Positions 58,775-64,000 of a DNA stretch of 64,000 nt are shown piece after piece. The position numbers and the translations under genes are program-made. Below the pieces are notes generated by a model. That model ran no database searches. It saw nothing but the letters and a program-made list of their open reading frames with translations, and had not been told where the DNA came from. Positions within the stretch are counted from its first letter, which is position 1; every line of letters starts with the position of its first letter. Location: NCBI GenBank assembly GCA_902805475.1, contig CADCSX010000003.1, forward strand, positions 1,860,001-1,924,000, in the 5' to 3' direction. The stretch comes from Entonaema liquescens (lineage: Eukaryota; Ascomycota; Sordariomycetes; Xylariales; Xylariaceae).

Positions 58775-61700
58775 GTTGTCGTCCGAATTCCAGGTCAGAC
58801 GGGAGAGTTCTTAAGGGGATGATCCGCAAAAGTAGTAGATAACCGGTTTAATTAGGTGTGATCTTTAAGTAAATCAATCAATATTAGTTTAAAATGCGAC
58901 TCTAGGCTTTTAGTTTAGGAGAGATGTGAAGAAGCCGAAAAGCGAGCCTTGTATTTGTAAGGATGTGAAGATGCGAAGAGGTGAAAACAGTCAGATAATG
59001 CCCCACAAATTGCGCGGATCAGTTGGTTACGAGTTTTTTGTATGGAGGTGTGATAGAAAAGGAATTATCTAGGTGATTCAGTATGGACAAGGACTTTGAA
59101 CTTACCAAGTAAAAAGAAGTCAAATAAGAGGTGGGAGTGAATGAATAAATGAGTTGAATTGACAGATTGATAGATTGATAGATTGGTGAATGTGTCTTCG
59201 TGTGTGGATTTCCTTTGGCACGGATTGACAAGTTGTGGTGTACTTGTGGTTCACAAGATTTGGCGGATTGGTGGATTGTTCTGTATGTACCTAGGTTGGA
59301 GTTGCTGGAAGGTTCCAGGTCTGGCTGCGTTCCTGCTGAAAGTAGCCTACCGCTCCGATTCGAGAAGGCTCTGGTCCGTAACTACCTAACCTAAATGTTT
59401 CCCAATATTCTAAAAGTACTATAACCAACAAATACCTGTTTTTAAAGTACTTTATAGATGAGGATGGAAATAGAAGGAGAAGAAGGGAAAAGAGACGGGA
59501 TACAGCAAATATTAGGGAGATAACCACAAGATTCAACTACCGATTAGCAAGCAATTATTCTTTTTTTTTTATCGGTCTCTCTACTTTGCACAGTCTCAAC
59601 TGCAACTTTCGCGCGCAAAGTTCAAGGCTGAGATTTTCCATTAGCGCGCCACCGTAGCTTCGTAGAATCCGATAGAATCGTGGCTTTGACGTAAAGTACT
59701 TGCCAGTAGTGTTGAGGCTGGAGCGAGGAGTTGTCTAGGTAAATTAGGTGAGATCTATAATAACTCAGCCTCAAATATACTTTGGGCTACCTCATCTCGG
59801 ACCCGCAGCTTCGCTCTTTTCGGCGTTCAATTTGGTTTGTGCTGCATGCAATGTGGAGGGGGTTACACGGGGCTCCATTGCACCCCAATGCGACTGTACT
59901 TTGTAACGAGCGTGATCAAGGCTTTTCTCTCCAAGTCGGAATTTCTCAACTAGTGTACTTTACCTAGCTAAAACATGGACTCCATTAGCTTTGGTTTTTT
60001 ATGTAATAAACTAGGTTTCAATATAAGAGCTTTTATGAAGTTTAATTCGGACATAAGCTATAGCTACCTATATACTGTCATGGTGTATTTGTTATAGCCC
60101 CAAAGATGCGAAGACGTCTAAGCGAATATCTACAAAATAATGTCGTAACTTAGGCTTGACAAGGGCATGACGAACCCCCCAACACCGACCTCGGCATCTT
60201 TGTGCTAGATGTTTCCAGGGCATCATCTTTCCATAGCCTTATCATCAATTAGGCAACTTAGGCTCTACATATCCACCAAAGCCTAAGTAAGTATTAGCCA
60301 ACTCCTGATTGGTTCTTGAGGTAAGGCAATTCTCTTCGCCCGCTTCTTCCATCTGCGGTCATCAGAATTACAGCACTTCGACTCCAGAACGACTTTTAGG
60401 GCGAGACAAGAAAGGGTGTTCACCGAAACTATAACGTCCGGTCTTATGATTCTCTCGTTCGACGTGGTCATGCCTTTAAGGGACTCGCAGCCCCTTCTTC
60501 CATCAAGTTCTCGGACATGGGGAGTTAATCATAACATAGATGTTCTTTCTCGGAAGAGTTTAGAAGAACAAATTAGTAGGGCGCCCGCGTATATATCTAT
60601 ACCACCTATGTATTAACCTGGAGCTATTATTACGTGTTTACCGTAGAAGACCTTTCTTATGCACATGTGACAAGGTAGGTCAGACAACAGAAATCAGACA
60701 CAGAACAAGTTCTGACGTATGCCGAGTTAGTTGATATTCTATCCCGTTCCTCTTTCTTCATTGGTGGAAACGTAACGGGAAATAGTAAGATATCAAGTCT
60801 TTGTCTCCCCAGCCCTACTGACCCCTATTGAACTTACGTGGTTGACAACCATGTCAGCTGAATCGATCAGGTATATACTAATATGATTGCCCACCTTACG
60901 ATACCGGTTCAGGTACTTGAGATTCCATCAAGCAGACAGGGAGCAGGTTCTCCTTGAATATCCCCGGATATAATATAACATCCGGGTTAAAACCCATAAC
61001 CTTTCTGTTCATATAATATACTCTCATCCAATCAAATTTACTTCGACTGTTGATTCGAATGCTAGCGTGCGGAAACGCTAACAGCGGAAATATGTAGAAG
61101 AACAATCCTTACCACTGCTGCGGTAAGCATCAACGATATACTTGGACATAACTATCTTTTTATCTATCTTTGCCTCGGTATAATACCCCAAGAGATTCGG
61201 ATAGTACTTAACTCGAGACTTAGGTACCTTCCAATCATGGTATTAAGTCTATGTGTTATAAATATTACTTGTTCTCCTTGGGACCTCGAGTTTCGCTAGT
61301 TGAGGAAAGAATTATATTCATATACACCCGAAGCACTGTATGTCGTCATATCAAGGAGCTTAGCGATTAGTAGTGTACATAGTATGTAATTGCGGCGGAT
61401 GGCGGATGGCGGATGGCGTACGGCAGGAATAGAATAGGGCTGGGAGCTGATGAATCCTAGCGGGTTTCGGCGGGCGGGTTTAAGTGGGCCATGATCCCTG
61501 ACCGCCTGGAACTTACATTAACTTCACATTACCGTGCTCAGCTCCCGTTGCACAGATAGTCCATCGACAAAAACGACACCTAAACACTTGCTTTATTAGG
61601 TTAGCTACTAACTATATTTGCAGAGTAATGTGGCATCCACTAGCTTAAAGCTTATGGGCTTGCTATTTATCACATGCACTTGTCACGGATTGTGATTGTA

Positions 61701-63095
61701 TTATGTAATTAGAAGGTTTTTTCTTCTAGCCTACTGAAGGCGGTAAAGATTCTAACCTAACCTAGTTGAAGCGCTTAAGATTTTTTTTTTTGTTCTTTTT
61801 TTTTTGGACCTACTTATATCCGCGCATAGCTAGTATCACTAAACATGTAGCTAAGGCAGAGTGCTAATTTTAGTATATATATACTTTTTCAATCCGTACT
61901 AGTGTATATTTAATTGTTTATCTCAGTTTCTCATAAGAAGGCATGTCGTGAAGCTATGCGGAATAAAGATTCCTAAAGTATTCGCCATCGAATTAAACTT
62001 CAAAACGCTTTAGTGGAAAATTAGCATAAACCCCTACAAGGCAGGACGCTGTGATGATCGATATTACGATATTACCTTTTACCTTTATTAGTAGTACTAC
62101 CTCTTAATAGCAGTGAGCATTCTAAAGAAAACCTGACCACATGAGGCAGAATAGACTAATCATTGGGAGATGTACATAGTGCATAAGTAGGTGCTGAGGT
62201 GAGCGATAGCTACCGAATTAGGCTTCTGGAAAGAAATCTATGCTTATGCTCTATCCAGGTATCTTTCTAGGTATTGGCGGGGACCCTAGGACATGTCTGG
62301 GTTACATACATAAGTCAGTGCTTGGTAACACGATGACTAAGGGTAGCCAATTATAGGGCTTGTTGAATACCCTGACCCTTGAAGATCTCGGGGTATGTTC
62401 TATTTTCAGCCTCGCGTGTTATCGAGCCATCTAAATTTCGCCTAGGAGAAACGATGTGACTACGGTTATGATGATTATGGATGTGACTACGATTGTTCGG
62501 GGTGGACTTTGAAGATGAACCAAGTTAATGGTTCTCCGTTGAATTCTTGCCAATCGGCTTGCGCGACGGAGTCGTATCGATCCAGCAAGATGACAAGCAA
62601 GATGACAAGCAAGAATGCTGATAGACCTACTAGACCTACTAGACCTGCTAGACCTGGGAGACCCGGGAGACCTGGTATGGTATTCCTGGTATATCTGTTA
62701 TACCTAGCATTTTCATAAAATCCAAATTTTACCTAGACACCGGTCCACATCGTGGGCTCTCGACTCTACCATATTAAGAAAAAAGGTACACAGTTACCAC
62801 AAATAGAGAAAAGCCACTCAGAGTGTGGAATCAAGACGGGTATGGTAAATCGATATCATTCATCTACATCGGTACCATTGGAACCGGCCTCAGAAAAAGC
62901 ACTGGCCGTGATAGGGCTGTTCGTATACCAAATTTACTTAGCTAACGAGACATCTATCTCCTATCTCCATTTTATATAATGTCTCTCTTCATTCCCGCAA
63001 TTCATTGCTTAGACATCAAATCGACATCTTCGTAACTTTAACCTCAAAAAGCTTGATTTGATTTTATCCTCGTGGTTTTATATATTGCTGGCGCC
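58775..63095. other. Gene-poor region, 4.3 kb
   Basis: No supported gene. 58775-59560 is the DnaJ upstream side. Contains GGCGGAT x3 (61394-61414), a short (AGATGACAAGCA)2 near 62586, and a 9-bp tandem repeat at 62623-62676. The open frame 62509-62718 only reads through those repeats. The last 100 bases are the bZIP gene promoter. Confidence 0.5.
62623..62676. repeat. 9-bp tandem repeat (AGACCTACT-type) x6
   Basis: Units agacctact, agacctact, agacctgct, agacctggg, agacccggg, agacctggt. A degenerate minisatellite with no evident gene. Confidence 0.9.
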
Positions 63096-64000
63096 ATGGA
63101 TAAGGCCAGCACCAACACTTCTCCCGCTTCATCTGCTCGAACCAAACAACCCAAGAAGAGAAATAGTGACGTTCGTAAAGAGCAGAACAGAATCGCGTCG
63201 CGTGCGTATCGTAAGTTACGGCCGCCAGCTTAATGAACAAACAACACCCCGCTGACGCCAAACTTCAGGAGAGAAGCGCAAGCAAAAGCTGGCACTGCTA
63301 GACGAAATATTAAAATCAGATTCTCAAACAGATTCGATGAGTTCGGTATCTGATGAGACGGATGGGTACAATGGGTCATGGACATTTCAAGATAGACAAG
63401 CATCGGGCAGCCCTATTCCGGGGGCACTCCAAGTGCCCGCCGTGGCCCAATGGGCTGCTGCGAGTCCCTCATTATCTTCATCGGTCCCAAATTATACCCA
63501 CGACGCGTATGAAGGTTGGATGAATTCATTCAACCAGCCAGAAAATACGTATCCCACCAGTAACGAATTCGCGCACTCTTTTATTCCCACAGAGGTTGGA
63601 GATAATGCTCTGGGAAATTCGGTTCCATACAACATGCAATCTCTCACATCGGCAACTTCGACACCTTCAATACCTTCTATTCCACTAGACCCTTTACTTG
63701 TTGCAAACAACTTCGCACCGCAACAGCGCCATAACCAATTAGCACAGAGTCGAAACGTCACGGGTTTATCCAACCCGGTCTATAACAATGATGAAGCTCA
63801 GAGACAAATATGGGTCGCCTCTCTTGAAGATGATGTCTTGGCTGAACTTGAGAGGTTTGCTGGGTTTAGCCATATACAACAACAGCAGATCTTAGCCATG
63901 ATACAGAAGAGAAGGAACTTAGCACCGAATGGATCAAACCATCAAAACATGGAATTCAGGTATCAGACCTGTCAACCTACACCTTCATCAACAGGTAAGA
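63096..64000 (+). CDS. bZIP transcription factor, 3' part off the right edge
   Basis: DNA-binding regulator with an N-terminal basic region: RKEQNRIASRAYREKRKQKL, spanning an intron (63211-63268). Exon 1 63096-63210, exon 2 63269-63994, and a further GTAAGA donor at 63995-64000, so a third exon lies beyond the window. The heptad region after the basic segment (LALLDEILKSDS) is short, hinting at a minimal zipper. The rest is Ser/Pro/Asn/Gln-rich, likely transactivation. The NxxSxxYR pattern fits an AP-1-like basic region (IASRAYR). Targets unknown. Confidence 0.85.

Noticed and set aside
62509..62718. 69-codon frame with RPTRPTRPARPGRPG
   Set aside because: Translation of the 9-bp tandem repeat; no start context or intron structure.
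1..64000. tRNA, rRNA, CRISPR or secondary-metabolite cluster
   Set aside because: No tRNA B-box with paired arms, no rRNA-like sequence, no spaced repeat array, and no PKS, NRPS or terpene synthase motifs were found by eye. tRNAscan-SE could still find a tRNA I missed.

Overview
This window comes from a filamentous ascomycete fungus (Pezizomycotina, most likely a sordariomycete; the class is inferred, not proven). The evidence is small spliced genes with 50-100-nt introns carrying CTAAC-type branch points, a SNT2-type BAH/PHD/ELM2/SANT protein, an S/T-rich secreted GH18 chitinase, a TRM82-like WD protein, and gene spacers rich in GTAC/AGGTA motifs. Nothing bacterial, viral, rRNA, tRNA or CRISPR-like was recognised.

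Layout. 0-7 kb: prenylcysteine oxidase (-, cut by the left edge), a chitinase with N-terminal mucin-like repeats (+), and an acylpyruvase/FAHD1 homologue (-). 7-17 kb: a small conserved-looking protein (+), a PWI/SR splicing factor (+), EAF6 of NuA4/NuA3 (+), a DPP5-type S9 peptidase carrying two frame breaks (+), and an unknown coiled-coil protein (-). 18-31 kb: eIF4A (-), an F-box/JmjC protein (+), a CUE-CCCH-SMR protein (+), a Tvp38-family Golgi membrane protein (+), and an unknown protein with three Cys-Pro motifs (-). 31-38 kb: proline iminopeptidase (+) and a nine-exon HELQ-type DNA helicase (-). 38-43 kb is gene-poor and carries a 0.78-kb TRIM-like LTR element. 43-51 kb: SNT2 (+) and cytosine deaminase (+). 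51-59 kb: a GPATCH11-like protein (-), the ENV7/STK16 kinase (-), TRM82 (+) and a farnesylated YDJ1-type DnaJ (-). 59-63 kb has no supported gene. The right edge cuts a bZIP transcription factor (+).

The genes are mostly housekeeping and do not form a cluster; several are chromatin or RNA factors (EAF6, SNT2, JmjC, PWI, eIF4A, TRM82, CCCH-SMR), which I regard as coincidence. Exon boundaries were placed by hand from frame, splice consensus and remembered family motifs. Almost every model closes to a whole number of codons. The exceptions are the DPP5 gene and SNT2 exon 1, each of which looks as if two single bases were missing. No secondary-metabolite, defence or other obviously new multi-gene system is visible. 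The most unusual items are the TRIM-like element, the frame breaks, the chitinase architecture and the Cys-Pro protein.
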